Positions 26,718 through 37,039 of a DNA stretch of 64,000 nucleotides are shown piece after piece (the stretch's first letter is position 1; each line of letters starts with the position of its first letter). Source of the stretch: Cupriavidus taiwanensis LMG 19424. Lineage in GTDB: Bacteria > Pseudomonadota > Gammaproteobacteria > Burkholderiales > Burkholderiaceae. The DNA is taken from positions 676,001-740,000 of the forward strand of contig NC_010530.1 of the NCBI RefSeq assembly GCF_000069785.1, given 5' to 3'. The position numbers and the translations under genes were made by a program. Below the pieces are notes generated by a model. That model worked only from the letters and a program-made list of their open reading frames with translations, was not told where the DNA came from and did no database searches.

Positions 26718-27205
26718 GGCGGGCGGCGTTCCGTGGCCGAAGCGTCCAGCAGTTCCGCCAGCTGGCGCTGCGCTGCGGCGTCCAGCGGCGCGTCGGAGTG
26801 GGCGCCGGACGCGGGCTTGCGGGACCGTGCGCGCGCGATGGCGGCCACGGTCGCGGCAAGTAGCAGCAACGGCCCGAACCACAGCAGCCACGTCAGCGGC
26901 CGCAGCGGCGGCTGGTACAGCACGAAGTCGCCGTAGCGCTGTACCAGGTAGTCCTTGATGGCGGCGTCGCTGGCGCCGTCACGCAGTTGCGCGCGGATCT
27001 GGCGGCGCAGGTCTACCGCCAGCTCGGCGTTGGAGTCGGCCAGGGTCTGGTTCTGGCACACCAGGCAGCGCAGTTCGCTGGACAAGGCATGCACGCGCGC
27101 ATCGAGCTGGGCTTCGGTCAGCGCCGCGGCCTGCAGCGCCACTCCGCAGAGCGCCGCGCCGAGCCCGGCGCGGAGGGCGCGGAGCATGTCCCTGTGGCTA
27201 CGCAT
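26714..27205 (-). CDS. ccmH: Cytochrome c maturation protein CcmH
   Basis: The 163-residue protein has a signal peptide, the redox motif LRCLVCQNQTLADSNA (CxxC) and a membrane helix in PLRPLTWLLWFGPLLLLAAT. It reduces the apocytochrome CxxCH before haem attachment. The ATG at 27205 overlaps the ccmG stop by 8 bp. A GTG at 27214 is also in frame. The usual LRDGASDAAIKDYLVQRYGDFVLY of the family is intact. Confidence 0.92.
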   Translation of the reverse strand: MRSHRDMLRALRAGLGAALCGVALQAAALTEAQLDARVHALSSELRCLVCQNQTLADSNAELAVDLRRQIRAQLRDGASDAAIKDYLVQRYGDFVLYQPPLRPLTWLLWFGPLLLLAATVAAIARARSRKPASGAHSDAPLDAAAQRQLAELLDASATERRPP

Positions 27206-27740
27206 GGCCGCCACCCTGCCGCTGCAGCTGCTCGATCAGCGGAATCAGCTTGCGCTCCAGCACCTCGCGCGTGACGGGGCCGACCTGGCGGTAGCGCACC
27301 ACGCCATGCTGGTCGATGACAAAGGTCTCGGGCACGCCATAGACACCGTAGTCGATGCCCACGCGTCCGTCGGCATCGACCAGCGATGCGGTGTAGGGGT
27401 TGCCGAGCCGCCGCAGCCAGTCGCGCGCGGCGACGGCTTCGTCCTTGTAGTTCAGGCCGTACAGCGGCACCGGCGCACGCGCGGCAAAGTCCACCAGCAG
27501 CGGATGTTCGGTACGGCAGGCCGCGCACCACGAGGCCCACACGTTCAGCAGCCAGACCTTGCCGCGCAGGTCGGCACTGTCCAGGGTGCGGCCTTCGGGC
27601 GCCAGCAGCGGCAGGCGGAACGCCGGCGCGGACCTGCCCACCAGCGGCGACGGCAGTTCGCGCGGATCGTGGCGCAAGCCCGCGGCCAGCGCCACGGCGA
27701 GGGCGAGGAAGGCGGCTAGCGGCAGCAGGAAGCGCGTCAT
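27198..27740 (-). CDS. ccmG: Thiol:disulfide interchange protein CcmG/DsbE
   Basis: The 180-residue membrane-anchored thioredoxin has one N-terminal helix, then GKVWLLNVWASWCAACRTEHP with the active-site CAAC (family usual WCxxC) and GVYGVPETFVID with the cis-Pro loop. It keeps CcmH and apocytochromes reduced in the periplasm. It overlaps ccmF by 4 bp (ATGA). Confidence 0.92.
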   Translation of the reverse strand: MTRFLLPLAAFLALAVALAAGLRHDPRELPSPLVGRSAPAFRLPLLAPEGRTLDSADLRGKVWLLNVWASWCAACRTEHPLLVDFAARAPVPLYGLNYKDEAVAARDWLRRLGNPYTASLVDADGRVGIDYGVYGVPETFVIDQHGVVRYRQVGPVTREVLERKLIPLIEQLQRQGGGHA

Positions 27741-29767
27741 GCCGGGGTCTCCTCGCGGGCCGAGGTCAGTGCCGGCATCGCGGGCGCATCAGTTGCGACC
27801 GGCGCATCGACCGCGTCGGCGGCGCGGCGCCGCAGCCGGTAGCGCTTGTCGCAGGCCGCCAGCAGTCCGCCCAGCGCCATCAGCGCGCAGCCGCCCCAGA
27901 TCCAGCCGACAAAGGGCTTGACGTGGATGCGCACGGCCCACGCGCTGCCGTCGGCGTCGTTGCCGACGTGCTCGCCCAGCGCCACGTAGAGGTCGCGCGT
28001 GACGCCGCTGTCGATGGCCGCTTCGGTGGTGGGCATGTCCTGGCTGCGGTAGATGCGGCGCTCGGGATGGAGCACCGCCACGCGCCGGCCGTCGAGCGAG
28101 GCCGCCAGCGTGCCGCGCAAAGCGTCGTAATTGGGGCCGCCGGCCTGGGTCACGCCGGCAAAGCGGAAGTCATAACCGCCTACGCTGACCGTGTCGCCGG
28201 CGCGCATCGGCAGTTCGCGCAGGCTCTCCTGGCCCGACACCAGTGTTACGCCGGCAACGAAGACGCCAACGCCGGCGTGCGCGAGCAGCATGCCCCAGTA
28301 GCCCGGCGTGAACTGGCGCAGCGCCGCCAGGCGGCGGCCCTGCTGGTGCTGCAGCCGCGCCGCCATGCTGGCCACCGCGCTCAGCAGGCACCAGGCCGCC
28401 AGCAGCAGCCCCAGCCCGCTCAGCGCCGAAGCGTTGCGCAGCGCCAGCAGCAGCCCCGCGCCGAGCGCCGCGCTGGCCACCGCGGCCCAGCGCAGCCGGC
28501 GCGCCATGCCGGGCAGGTCGCCATGGCGCCAGCGCGCCAGCGGCGCAGCGCCCATCAGCAGCACCGCGGGCGCCATCAAGGGCACGAACACCTGCTCGAA
28601 ATAGGCGGGACCGACCGAGATCTTGCCGAGGCCAAGCACATCGACCAGCAGCGGGTAGAGCGTACCCAGCAGCACCGTGGCGGCGGCCACCGCCAGCAGC
28701 ACGTTGTTGGCCAGCAGCATCGACTCGCGCGACACCGCCGCAAACGCCACGTGGCGCGCGAGCGCCGGCGCGCGCCAGGCATACAGCGCCAGCGCCAGCC
28801 CGGTCACCAGCCCCAGCAGCGCCAGGATGAAGATGCCGCGCTTGGGATCCACGGCGAAGGCGTGGACCGAGGTCAGCACGCCGGAGCGGACCAGGAAGGT
28901 GCCGAGCAGGCTCAGCGAGAAGGTAAAGATCGCCAGCAGCACGGTCCACGCGCGAAATGCGCCGCGCTTCTCGGTGACCGCCAGCGAGTGCATCAGCGCG
29001 GTGCCGGCCAGCCAGGGCATGAACGAGGCGTTCTCGACCGGGTCCCAGAACCACCAGCCGCCCCAGCCCAGCTCGTAGTAGGCCCAGGCGCTGCCCAGCA
29101 TGATGCCCAGCGTCAGGAAGGCCCACGCCACCGTAGTCCATGGCCGCGACCAGCGCGCCCAGGCCGCGTCGACGCGGCCGGCCAGCAGCGCTGCCACGGC
29201 AAAGGCAAAGGTCACCGAGAAGCCGACGTAGCCCATGTACAGCAGCGGCGGGTGGAACACCATGCCGGGGTCCTGCAGCAGCGGGTTGAGGTCGCGGCCC
29301 TCCATCGCCGGCGGCAGCAGCCGCACGAAGGGGTTCGAGGCAAACAGCAGGAACGCCAGGAAGCCGGCGCTGACCGCGCCCATCACCGCCAGCACGCGGG
29401 CCACCGCGGCCAGCGGCAGCTGCCGGCTGCACACCGACACCGCCAGCGACCACAGCGCCAGCATCAGCGTCCACAGCAGCATCGAGCCCTCGTGCCCGCC
29501 CCACACCGCGGCGATGCGGTAGGCCAGCGGCAGCGCGCTGTTGGCGTTGGCGGCGACGTAGCGGACGCTGAAGTCGTTGCAGACGAAGGACCACGTCAGC
29601 GCGGCGAAGGACAGCGCCACCAGCAGGCATTGCACGCGCGCGGCAGGGCGTGCCAGCGCCATCCAGGCCAGCCGGCCGCGTGCCGCGCCGGCCAGTGGCA
29701 CCACCGCCTGCACCAGCGCCACCAGCAGGGCGACGATCAGGGTGAAGTGGCCCAGTTCGGCGATCAC
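27737..29767 (-). CDS. ccmF: Haem lyase subunit CcmF
   Basis: The 676-residue polytopic protein has about fifteen helices. The tryptophan-rich [19 protein letters not shown] motif and the haem-binding His ([25 protein letters not shown], conserved) show it is CcmF. It takes haem from holo-CcmE and attaches it to apocytochrome c with CcmH. The start is a GTG at 29767 that overlaps the ccmE stop (GTGA). The long frame upstream of that codon is only a shadow of ccmE. Confidence 0.94.
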   Translation of the reverse strand: MIAELGHFTLIVALLVALVQAVVPLAGAARGRLAWMALARPAARVQCLLVALSFAALTWSFVCNDFSVRYVAANANSALPLAYRIAAVWGGHEGSMLLWTLMLALWSLAVSVCSRQLPLAAVARVLAVMGAVSAGFLAFLLFASNPFVRLLPPAMEGRDLNPLLQDPGMVFHPPLLYMGYVGFSVTFAFAVAALLAGRVDAAWARWSRPWTTVAWAFLTLGIMLGSAWAYYELGWGGWWFWDPVENASFMPWLAGTALMHSLAVTEKRGAFRAWTVLLAIFTFSLSLLGTFLVRSGVLTSVHAFAVDPKRGIFILALLGLVTGLALALYAWRAPALARHVAFAAVSRESMLLANNVLLAVAAATVLLGTLYPLLVDVLGLGKISVGPAYFEQVFVPLMAPAVLLMGAAPLARWRHGDLPGMARRLRWAAVASAALGAGLLLALRNASALSGLGLLLAAWCLLSAVASMAARLQHQQGRRLAALRQFTPGYWGMLLAHAGVGVFVAGVTLVSGQESLRELPMRAGDTVSVGGYDFRFAGVTQAGGPNYDALRGTLAASLDGRRVAVLHPERRIYRSQDMPTTEAAIDSGVTRDLYVALGEHVGNDADGSAWAVRIHVKPFVGWIWGGCALMALGGLLAACDKRYRLRRRAADAVDAPVATDAPAMPALTSAREETPA

Positions 29768-30237
29768 CGGCGCAGCTCCTGTGCGGCCATCGCCCCGGCC
29801 ATGCCAGGGTTGGCCTGGCCGGCCTGCTTCAGCGCAGCGGCGGCCTCGGGCGGCATGTAGTTTTCGTCGTGCTTGGCCAGCACCTCGGTGGCGACGAAGG
29901 TGCCGTCCGCGCGCAACTGGCCGCGCGCCACCACGCCCTTGCCTTCGCGGAACAGGTCGGGCAGCAGGCCGCGATACTGCACCGGCACCTGGCGCGCGGT
30001 GTCGGTCACGACAAAGCGCACCGTCATGCCGTCGCCCTCGCGCCGGATCGAGCCCGACGCGACCAGCCCGCCCAGGCGGAAGCTGCGTGCCACTGGCGCC
30101 TCTTGCGCGGCGACCTGGCTCGGGCTGAAGAAGAACACCAGGTTGGCGCGGAAGGCATTGAGCACCAGCGCCGCCGCGACGCCGCAGCAGGCCAGGGCCG
30201 CGGCCAGCAGCCCGAGGCGACGCTGGCGCGGCGTCAT
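29764..30237 (-). CDS. ccmE: Haem chaperone CcmE
   Basis: The 157-residue periplasmic protein has one N-terminal anchor helix, an OB-fold ([27 protein letters not shown]) and the motif [11 protein letters not shown], whose His binds haem covalently. It follows ccmD with a 4-bp overlap and leads into ccmF with another. Confidence 0.95.
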   Translation of the reverse strand: MTPRQRRLGLLAAALACCGVAAALVLNAFRANLVFFFSPSQVAAQEAPVARSFRLGGLVASGSIRREGDGMTVRFVVTDTARQVPVQYRGLLPDLFREGKGVVARGQLRADGTFVATEVLAKHDENYMPPEAAAALKQAGQANPGMAGAMAAQELRR

Positions 30238-30413
30238 CGGTCGGCTTCCCGGACGGTTTCCGGGTCAGCAAGCGGGCGCGTGGCCCGGCTGCGGTGCGCC
30301 AGCAGCACCAGTTCCAGCGCCAGCAGCAGCGCGCTCACGCCGAAGGCGCCGGCGATGAAGACGCCGTGGCGCCCGTCGGTCAGCAGCGAAGGCAGCAGCG
30401 CAGCCAGGTTCAC
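30234..30413 (-). CDS. ccmD: Cytochrome c maturation protein CcmD
   Basis: This small 59-residue protein has one membrane helix ([20 protein letters not shown]) and a charged tail, as CcmD has. It helps release holo-CcmE from CcmABC. The start is a GTG at 30413 overlapping the ccmC stop, and the end overlaps ccmE. It is too short and too basic to recognise on its own; the position decides the call. Confidence 0.88.
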   Translation of the reverse strand: MNLAALLPSLLTDGRHGVFIAGAFGVSALLLALELVLLAHRSRATRPLADPETVREADR

Positions 30414-31201
30414 GCGCCGTCTCCGTGGGTCATGGCCGGGCCGTGCGGCACCTCGCCGCGTTCGCGCAGGATGCAGCGCACGCGCACCAGCGCCACCGCT
30501 ACCGTGTACATCCAGCACGCCAGCGTCATCAGCAGCATCCCCGCCAGCATGGTGGCGGCCATCGACGGCGCCGCGGTCAGGCTGACCGAGGCGCCCTGGT
30601 GCAGCGTGTTCCACCACTGCACCGAGAAATAGATCACCGGGATGTTGACCACGCCCACCAGCGCCAGCACCGCACAGGCACGCTCGGCGCGGCGCGGTTC
30701 GTCGATGGCGGCTTCCAGCGCGATAAAGCCCAGGTACAGGAACAGCAGGATCAGCTCGGAGGTCAGCCGCGCATCCCAGACCCACCACGTGCCCCAGGTG
30801 GGCTGGCCCCACAGCGCGCCGGTCCACAGCGCCAGCACGGTGAAGAGCGCGCCGGTCGGCGCCAGCGCCGATGCCATCATCGACGACAGCCGCGTGCGCA
30901 GCACCAGCGCCAGCGCGCAGTAGCCGGCCATGACCAGGTAAATGAACATCGACATCCATGCCGCCGGCACGTGGATGAAGATGATGCGGTAGACCTCGCC
31001 CTGCTGCGCGTCGGTGGGCGCGACGACGAAGCCGGTCCACAGGCCCGCCACCGCCAGCAGCGCCGCCGCGGCGAAAAACCATGGGGCCATGCGTCCGGCC
31101 AGCGGATAGAACCGTACCGGCGCGGCGTACGCCAGCCAGTGGCGGCGGGCGCGGGCGTGTGACGGGACAGGGTGGGGCACCGATGGCAGCGGCTGGCTCA
31201 T
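30410..31201 (-). CDS. ccmC: Haem transfer protein CcmC
   Basis: The 263-residue protein has six helices and the tryptophan-rich haem-handling motif WGQPTWGTWWVWDARLTSE. The two conserved His are in IFIHVPAAWMSMF and NTLHQGAS. It loads haem onto CcmE. The ATG at 31201 overlaps the ccmB stop by 4 bp. The N-terminus has about 20 extra polar residues before the core begins at PVRFYPLAGRM. Confidence 0.93.
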   Translation of the reverse strand: MSQPLPSVPHPVPSHARARRHWLAYAAPVRFYPLAGRMAPWFFAAAALLAVAGLWTGFVVAPTDAQQGEVYRIIFIHVPAAWMSMFIYLVMAGYCALALVLRTRLSSMMASALAPTGALFTVLALWTGALWGQPTWGTWWVWDARLTSELILLFLYLGFIALEAAIDEPRRAERACAVLALVGVVNIPVIYFSVQWWNTLHQGASVSLTAAPSMAATMLAGMLLMTLACWMYTVAVALVRVRCILRERGEVPHGPAMTHGDGA

Positions 31202-31893
31202 GCCGGTGTCTCCATGGCAATGCGCAGCCCGGCGGCGGCGGCCAGCGGGCACAGGAACAGCGACAGCGCCAGGCATGCGCCCAGCAGCGAGAACTGCGCG
31301 GTCACGTCCGCCCCGGCATCGGCCGCGGCCGCGGCGCCGGCGCCGAACACCAGCACCGGCACGCACAACGGCAACACCAGGATGCACAGCAGCACCGCGC
31401 CGCCGCGCACGCCCAGCGTCAGCGCCGCGCCTACCGCGCCGATCAGGCTCAGCGCCGGGGTGCCGACCAGCAGCGATGCCGCCAGCAGCAGCGCGGCGCC
31501 GGACGGCAGCCCGTATTGCTGCGCCAGCAGCGGCGTGAGCACCAGCAGCGGCAGCCCGCTGGCGAGCCAGTGCGCGGCGATCTTGGCCAGCACCAGCAGC
31601 GCCAGCGGATGCGGCGACAGCAGCAGCTGGTCCAGGCTGCCGTCGGCATGCTCCTGCGCGAACAGCCGCGACAGCGACAGCATCGAGGCCAGCAGCGCCG
31701 TCACCCACAGAATGCCCGGCGCCAGCGCGCGCAACTGCTGCGGCTCGGGCCCGATCGCCAGCGGGAACAGGCTGGCGGCCATGACAAAGAACACCACGCC
31801 GCCGAGCAGGCTGCCGCGCCGGCGCCACGACAGCGAGACATCGTGCGCGACGATGGCGGCGAGCGTGCGCAGCATGCCGGTCATGCCCATCAT
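31198..31893 (-). CDS. ccmB: ABC permease CcmB
   Basis: The 231-residue protein has six helices and the opening RTLAAIVAHDVSLSWRRRGSLLGGVVFF that marks CcmB. It forms with CcmA the ATPase that frees haem-loaded CcmE. The start at 31893 is the first of several close Met codons and is picked because it gives an ATGA overlap with ccmA. Confidence 0.9.
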   Translation of the reverse strand: MMGMTGMLRTLAAIVAHDVSLSWRRRGSLLGGVVFFVMAASLFPLAIGPEPQQLRALAPGILWVTALLASMLSLSRLFAQEHADGSLDQLLLSPHPLALLVLAKIAAHWLASGLPLLVLTPLLAQQYGLPSGAALLLAASLLVGTPALSLIGAVGAALTLGVRGGAVLLCILVLPLCVPVLVFGAGAAAAADAGADVTAQFSLLGACLALSLFLCPLAAAAGLRIAMETPA

Positions 31894-32537
31894 GCCGGCC
31901 GGTCCAGGCGCAGCACCGCGCCGCCGCCGGGCAGCAACTGGTGCGTGGCGATCACGGCCATGCCGCCCGCGGCCAGGTGCGCGTCCAGCTGGCGCTGGAA
32001 GCGCGCGCAACTCTCGGCATCGAGCGCGGTGACCGGCTCGTCCAGCAGCCACAGGGTGCGCGGCGCCAGCGCCAGCCGCGCCAGCGCGACGCGCCGCCGC
32101 TGGCCTTGCGACAGCGTGCGCACCGGCACCTGCGCGACGCGCTCCAGCCCTTGCGCGGCGAGCGCGCGCGCGACGCTGTCGGCGCGCTGGCTGGCATCGG
32201 CATGGCGGCCGGCAAGGCGGGCGGCAAAGCGCAGGTTCTCGGCCGGGGTCAGGTCGACGTCAATGCCGTTGGCGTGGCCCAGGTAGGCCAGCGCCTGCTG
32301 GAAATCCGGATCGGCGGCGTGCAGCGGACGGCCGTGCCAGTGCAGCGTGCCGGCATCCGCGCTGGCCAGGCCGCACAGCACGCGCAGCAGCGTGGTCTTG
32401 CCGCTGCCGTTGGCACCCAGCACCTGCAGCAGTTCGCCCGGCGCCAGGCCGAGGTCGATGCCATGCAATACCTTGCGGCCGGCACGCGACACCGCCAGGC
32501 CGCTGGCGCTGAGCACGGGCGCGGCGGCACGCATCAT
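31890..32537 (-). CDS. ccmA: ABC ATPase CcmA
   Basis: The 215-residue ATPase has Walker [12 protein letters not shown], the signature [14 protein letters not shown], Walker B LWLLDEP and the switch His in ATHQ. The short length and the sequence [18 protein letters not shown] fit CcmA. The ATG overlaps the napC stop (ATGA), so the maturation genes are translationally coupled to nap. Confidence 0.93.
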   Translation of the reverse strand: MMRAAAPVLSASGLAVSRAGRKVLHGIDLGLAPGELLQVLGANGSGKTTLLRVLCGLASADAGTLHWHGRPLHAADPDFQQALAYLGHANGIDVDLTPAENLRFAARLAGRHADASQRADSVARALAAQGLERVAQVPVRTLSQGQRRRVALARLALAPRTLWLLDEPVTALDAESCARFQRQLDAHLAAGGMAVIATHQLLPGGGAVLRLDRPA

Positions 32538-33130
32538 TTCGCCTCGGCCTTCGACATGTCCGGAAGATGGTGGGCGATGCCCTTGTGGCAGTCGATGCAG
32601 GTCTTCTCCTTGTTGGCCAGGTAGGTCGAATGCATGGCCTGCGCGCGCGGGCTCTGCCGGGTGAAGTCCATCGACTGGTAATCGTGGCAGTTGCGGCATT
32701 CCAGCGAATCGTTGGCCTTGAAGCGGTCCCACTCGTGCTGCGCCAGCGTCAGCCGGTGCGCCTGGAATTTCTCGCGCGTGTCGACGGTGCCGAAGATCTT
32801 GGCCCAGACTTCCTTGGACGCCTGCATCTTGCGCGCCATCTTGTCGGTCCAGTTGTGCGGCACATGGCAGTCCGAGCATTTGGCGCGCACGCCGCTGCGG
32901 TTGGTGAAGTGGATGGTGCCCTGCAGCTCCTGGTAGACGTTGTCGCGCATCTCGTGGCAGCCGGTGCAGAACTGCTCGGTGTTGGTCAGTTCCAGCGCGG
33001 TGTTGAACGCGCCCCAGAACACCACGCCGGCGATAAAGCCGCCCAGTGTCAGGAAGCCCAGGCTGAAATAGGCGCTGGGCCGGTTGATGGTCCGCCAGTA
33101 GCGCTTGAGCAGGTCGAGCATGGCGCGCAT
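32534..33130 (-). CDS. napC: Tetrahaem quinol dehydrogenase NapC
   Basis: The 198-residue membrane-anchored cytochrome has one helix ([20 protein letters not shown]) and four CxxCH sites: CTGCH, CSDCH, CRNCH and CIDCH. It passes electrons from the quinol pool to NapB/NapA in the periplasm. It starts 49 bp after napB. MRAM gives two close starts (33130 or 33121). Confidence 0.95.
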   Translation of the reverse strand: MRAMLDLLKRYWRTINRPSAYFSLGFLTLGGFIAGVVFWGAFNTALELTNTEQFCTGCHEMRDNVYQELQGTIHFTNRSGVRAKCSDCHVPHNWTDKMARKMQASKEVWAKIFGTVDTREKFQAHRLTLAQHEWDRFKANDSLECRNCHDYQSMDFTRQSPRAQAMHSTYLANKEKTCIDCHKGIAHHLPDMSKAEAK

Positions 33131-33179
33131 CCACAATGAGGTTGAGGTCGGGGCCGGGCGCTGCGAACTGGTCGCTCCC

Positions 33180-33707
33180 TTATTTGGCCGCTCCCTTGGT
33201 GTCGGCCGCTCCTTTGGCGCCGGGCTTGCGCTTGAGCATCTGCTCGACATCGATGAAGCTATTGCCCACCAGCGGCTTGGCGTCCGCCTGCGGCACGTGG
33301 CACTGCGTGCAGAAATAGCGGCGCGGCGACACCTCGGCCAGCACGTTGTTGTCGCGGTCCATGTAATGCGTGATGCTGACCGGGATTGCCTGGGTCTCTT
33401 CGGTGCGGGTGCGTGCGTGGCAGAACATGCAGCGGTTGAAGTCCTTGTCGAGCTGGTAGCCGTCGATCTTGTGCGGGATCGTCGGCGGCTGCATGGTGTA
33501 GTTGCGGTTGCGGCGGATGTCCTTGTTCTCGGTCGGATACATGATCGGGGCCTTGCTCTCGTTGCCGATGGGCGTGTTGCCGCGCATGGCATCGACCAGG
33601 CCTTGCTGCTGTTGCTGAGCACGCGCCGGCAGCGGCAATGCCGCCAGCACCGCCAGCAGCAGCGTGAACAAGGCCAGCAGTGGCAGCCAGGATCGACTCG
33701 GTTTCAT
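33180..33707 (-). CDS. napB: Dihaem electron-transfer subunit NapB
   Basis: The 175-residue periplasmic cytochrome has a signal peptide ending LPLPARA and two CxxCH sites (RCMFCHART and FCTQCHVPQ), with family segments [18 protein letters not shown] and [13 protein letters not shown]. The C-terminus has a Lys/Gly/Ala tail rich in KGA. It is the small subunit of the NapAB complex. Confidence 0.95.
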   Translation of the reverse strand: MKPSRSWLPLLALFTLLLAVLAALPLPARAQQQQQGLVDAMRGNTPIGNESKAPIMYPTENKDIRRNRNYTMQPPTIPHKIDGYQLDKDFNRCMFCHARTRTEETQAIPVSITHYMDRDNNVLAEVSPRRYFCTQCHVPQADAKPLVGNSFIDVEQMLKRKPGAKGAADTKGAAK

Positions 33708-33732
33708 GGCGTCTCCTGTTGTATCGGCCGCG

Positions 33733-36228
33733 CTAGACCTTGACGATCTTGACCGCGCACTTCTTGAAGTCGGTCTGCAGCGAGATCGGGCAGGTCGCGT
33801 CCAGCGTGACCTTGTTGATCAGCTGGCTGGCGTCGAACCACGGCACGAACACCAGCCCGCGCGGCGGCGCATCGCGTCCGCGGGTCTCCAGGCGCGAGCG
33901 CATGCTCCCGCGCCGCGACACCACTTCCACTTCCACGCCGCGGCGCAGGCCCATGGCTTTGGCGTCCTCGGGGTGCATGAACACCACCGCGTTGGGGAAG
34001 GCACGGTACAGCTCGGGCACGCGGCGCGTCATCGAGCCGGAATGCCAGTGCTCCAGCACGCGGCCCGTGACCAGCCAGTACGGGTACTCCTTGTCGGGCG
34101 ATTCGGCGGGCGGCTCGTAGGGCAGCGCGAAAATCACCGCCTTGCCGTCGGGGTTGCCATAGAACTGGTAGCCGGTGCCGGCCTTCACGTAGGGATCGCT
34201 GCCTTCGCGGTAGCGCCAGCGGGTTTCCTTGCCGTTGACCACCGGCCAGCGCAGGCCGCGCGCCTCATGGTAGGCGTCGAACGGCGCCAGGTCGTGGCCA
34301 TGGCCGCGGCCAAAGGTGGCGTATTCCTCGAACAGCCCCTTCTGCACGTAGAAGCCGAAGGCCTTGGCCTCGGCGTTGTGGTACTCGGCGTTGACTTCCT
34401 TGAGCGGGAACTTGTCGACCTGCCCGTTGCGGTAGAGCACGTCGAACAGGGTCTTGCCGCGGTACTCCGGCTTCTTCGCGATCAGGTCGGCGGGCCAGAC
34501 ATCCTCGACCTTGAAGCGCTTGGAAAACTCCATCAGCTGCCACAGGTCGGAGCGCGCCTCGCCCGGCGCATCGACCAGCTGGTGCCAGAACTGCGTGCGG
34601 CGCTCGGCATTGCCGTAGGCGCCTTCCTTCTCGACCCACATCGCGCTCGGCAGGATCAGGTCCGCCGCCAGCGCGGTGACGGTGGGATAGGCGTCAGACA
34701 CGACGATGAAGTTGGCGGGATTGCGGTAGCCCGGCAAGCCCTCTTCCATCAGGTTGGCCGCCGCCTGCATGTTGTTGTTGACCTGCACCCAGTACGCATT
34801 GAGCTTGCCGTCCTTGAGCATGCGGTTCTGCAGCACGGCGTGATAGCCCGGCTTGTCGGGAATGGTGCCCGGTGGCAGCTTCCAGATGCGCTCGGCTTCT
34901 TCGCGGTGCTTGGGATTGGTCACCACCATGTCCGCCGGCAGCCGGTGCGAGAACGTGCCCACCTCGCGCGCGGTGCCGCACGCCGAGGGCTGCCCGGTCA
35001 GCGAGAACGGGCTGTTGCCCGGCGTGGCGATCTTGCCGGTCAGCAGGTGCAGGTTGTAGACCATGTTGTTGGCCCAGCTGCCGCGCGTATGCTGGTTGAA
35101 GCCCATGGTCCACAGCGACATCACCTTGATGTTCGTGTCGGCGTAGAGCTCGGCCAGCTGGTCGAGCTTGTCCTTGGGCACGCCCGACAGCTTGCTGACG
35201 GTATCGGCGTCGTACTTGGCCACGAAACGCGCGAAGTCGTCGAACGTGATCGGGCGCGAGGCGCCGGGATCGGCGGCGTTCTTGGCCGCCTTCTGCAGCG
35301 GATGGTCGGGACGCAACCCATAGCCGATGTTGGTCACGCCTTCCTTGAACACCGTGTGCTTGTTGACGAAGTCCTTGTTGACCTTGTTGTTCTTGATGAT
35401 GTAGTGGGCGATGTAGTTCATCATCGCCAGGTCGGTCTGCGGCTTGAAGATGACCGGGATGTCGGCCAGGTCGAAGGAGCGATGCGTGAAGGTCGACAGC
35501 ACCGCCACGCGGGTCTTGGGATGGCTCAGGCGCCGGTCGGTGATGCGGGTCCACAGGATCGGATGCATCTCGGCCATGTTCGAGCCCCACAGCACGAAGG
35601 CATCGGCAGCTTCGAAATCGTCATAGCAGCCCATGGGCTCGTCCATGCCGAAGGTGCGCATGAAGCCCTGCACCGCGGACGCCATGCAGTGGCGTGCATT
35701 GGGATCGATATTGTTGGAGCGGAAGCCGGCCTTGTACAGCTTGGACGCGGCATAGCCTTCCCACACGGTCCACTGGCCCGAGCCGAACATGCCCACCGCG
35801 GTCGGGCCTTTCTCTTTCAGTACGCGCTTGAACTGGCGCTCCATCTCGTCGAAGGCGCGCTCCCAGGTGACCGGCGCGAATTCGCCGTTCTTGTCGTACT
35901 GGCCGTTCTTCATGCGCAGCAGCGGCTTGGTCAGCCGGTCCTGGCCGTACATGATCTTCGACAGGAAATAGCCCTTGACGCAGTTCAGCCCCTTGTTGAC
36001 CTCGGCCTGCGGGTCGCCGTTCGTGGCAACCACCTTGTTGTCCCTGACCGCCACCGTGACCCCGCAGCCGGTGCCGCAGAAGCGGCACGGCGCCTTGGAC
36101 CATTTCAGCTTTGTCACCTCGCTGTCCGTGACAAAGTTGGCGGCTCCGGCCGGCAGCGTGACGCCGGCCACCGACGCCGTTGCGGCGACGGCGGTCTGCT
36201 TGATGAAATCGCGGCGGGAGAGGGTCAT
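33733..36228 (-). CDS. napA: Periplasmic nitrate reductase catalytic subunit NapA
   Basis: The 831-residue molybdoprotein reduces nitrate to nitrite. It has a twin-arginine signal ([11 protein letters not shown]), a [4Fe-4S] site [10 protein letters not shown]...NCVKG near the N-terminus, and the Mo-coordinating Cys in [10 protein letters not shown]. The length matches NapA of Cupriavidus. The ATG at 36228 overlaps napD (ATGA). The usual bis-MGD binding segments such as [12 protein letters not shown] are intact. An internal start is not needed. Export requires NapD and Tat. Confidence 0.97.
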   Translation of the reverse strand: MTLSRRDFIKQTAVAATASVAGVTLPAGAANFVTDSEVTKLKWSKAPCRFCGTGCGVTVAVRDNKVVATNGDPQAEVNKGLNCVKGYFLSKIMYGQDRLTKPLLRMKNGQYDKNGEFAPVTWERAFDEMERQFKRVLKEKGPTAVGMFGSGQWTVWEGYAASKLYKAGFRSNNIDPNARHCMASAVQGFMRTFGMDEPMGCYDDFEAADAFVLWGSNMAEMHPILWTRITDRRLSHPKTRVAVLSTFTHRSFDLADIPVIFKPQTDLAMMNYIAHYIIKNNKVNKDFVNKHTVFKEGVTNIGYGLRPDHPLQKAAKNAADPGASRPITFDDFARFVAKYDADTVSKLSGVPKDKLDQLAELYADTNIKVMSLWTMGFNQHTRGSWANNMVYNLHLLTGKIATPGNSPFSLTGQPSACGTAREVGTFSHRLPADMVVTNPKHREEAERIWKLPPGTIPDKPGYHAVLQNRMLKDGKLNAYWVQVNNNMQAAANLMEEGLPGYRNPANFIVVSDAYPTVTALAADLILPSAMWVEKEGAYGNAERRTQFWHQLVDAPGEARSDLWQLMEFSKRFKVEDVWPADLIAKKPEYRGKTLFDVLYRNGQVDKFPLKEVNAEYHNAEAKAFGFYVQKGLFEEYATFGRGHGHDLAPFDAYHEARGLRWPVVNGKETRWRYREGSDPYVKAGTGYQFYGNPDGKAVIFALPYEPPAESPDKEYPYWLVTGRVLEHWHSGSMTRRVPELYRAFPNAVVFMHPEDAKAMGLRRGVEVEVVSRRGSMRSRLETRGRDAPPRGLVFVPWFDASQLINKVTLDATCPISLQTDFKKCAVKIVKV

Positions 36229-36563
36229 ATGCCTGCCTCCTCGTTCATTGCGGGGTTCACGGCCTCGTGCATGGCCTCGGCGTCTTCGTTGTGCTGGTAG
36301 ACCAGAGCGGCCGACAGCACGCCGTCGAGCTGATGCAGCAAGGTCAGGTGCGCGGCGATGGCGCGCGAGGTGGGCGCTTCGATGGTGACGACCAGCTTGC
36401 CGCTGTCGCTGGCGGCATGGACCTCGGCGCCGGCCATCGCATCGATGGCCGCGCGCACCTGCGGCAGGCTGTCGGGAAGGGCATGGACCACGACGCCGGC
36501 AATATGCCACTCTGCGCTCGCCGGCAGCGGCTGGATGGGGATGGCACGTCTTGCAGCGGGCAT
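36225..36563 (-). CDS. napD: Nitrate reductase chaperone NapD
   Basis: The 112-residue cytoplasmic ferredoxin-like chaperone binds the NapA signal peptide. [22 protein letters not shown] and GKLVVTIEA are the recognisable parts. The ATG at 36563 has GGAG eight bases upstream. A TTG two codons earlier does not. The 107-bp gap to napE contains a short AT-rich patch (36605-36622), possibly a weak secondary promoter. Confidence 0.9.
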   Translation of the reverse strand: MPAARRAIPIQPLPASAEWHIAGVVVHALPDSLPQVRAAIDAMAGAEVHAASDSGKLVVTIEAPTSRAIAAHLTLLHQLDGVLSAALVYQHNEDAEAMHEAVNPAMNEEAGI

Positions 36564-36670
36564 GCGCAAGCTCCGGTTCGATGCCGTTTCAGTCTGTGCT
36601 GCAGCTTGTTTTTATCAATCCAATGCACCGGTGGCGGAGGGCCCCGCGGCACCGGCCTGCGCGGGCCCGC

Positions 36671-36835
36671 CTAGTGGGACGGTGGTCCGCTGATCAACTG
36701 GGTCATCCAGACAATGAACCCATAGCCCGCGACGATGATGACGGACAGCACCGGCACCATGACCGCGGTCAGGAAAAGGAAACTGCGCAGTTCTTCTTGC
36801 TTGCGTTGCGGATCGTGGGCTTCACCGGTATCCAT
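36671..36835 (-). CDS. napE: NapE, small membrane protein of the nap operon
   Basis: The 54-residue frame begins MDTGEAHDPQRKQEELRSF and has one helix (VPVLSVIIVAGYGFIVW), the exact NapE pattern. It ends in ISGPPSH before a TAG. NapE is a common first gene of nap operons with no settled function. It is the first gene after the promoter below, and its start is about 45 nt from the predicted transcript start. Confidence 0.9.
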   Translation of the reverse strand: MDTGEAHDPQRKQEELRSFLFLTAVMVPVLSVIIVAGYGFIVWMTQLISGPPSH

Positions 36836-36888
36836 CTCGTTGACGTCCTCGGCAAAAAAGGATCGGGCGCGGCGCGATGCGTTACACC

Positions 36889-36917
36889 ATTAAAGGAAGC
36901 GCAAGCCAAGGTGTCAA
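36889..36917 (-). promoter_or_regulatory. Sigma70 promoter of the nap-ccm operon
   Basis: On the minus strand TTGACA (36912-36917) and TTTAAT (36889-36894) stand 17 bp apart, matching the sigma70 consensus at 6/6 and 5/6. The transcript would start near 36882, about 45 nt before napE. I saw no FNR-type TTGAT-N4-ATCAA site nearby. Confidence 0.75.
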
Positions 36918-37039
36918 GACGGCACTTGCCGGTGCCGGCGCACGCCGGCGCCAGATGCGGCATGGGCCGCAACGACCGCTGTGCGGTGACCCGATTGCGG
37001 TAGTGCGGGCCCGGCGCGGTGCTGGCCCGGATATGTCAT

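Noticed and set aside
33664..36300. An 878-codon frame on the plus strand opposite napA and napB
   Set aside because: It is antisense to genes that are certain by their haem and molybdenum motifs, and has no recognisable fold or ribosome site.
36605..36622. An FNR box between napD and napE
   Set aside because: The TTGAT half-site has no fitting partner half (ACAAG in place of ATCAA).
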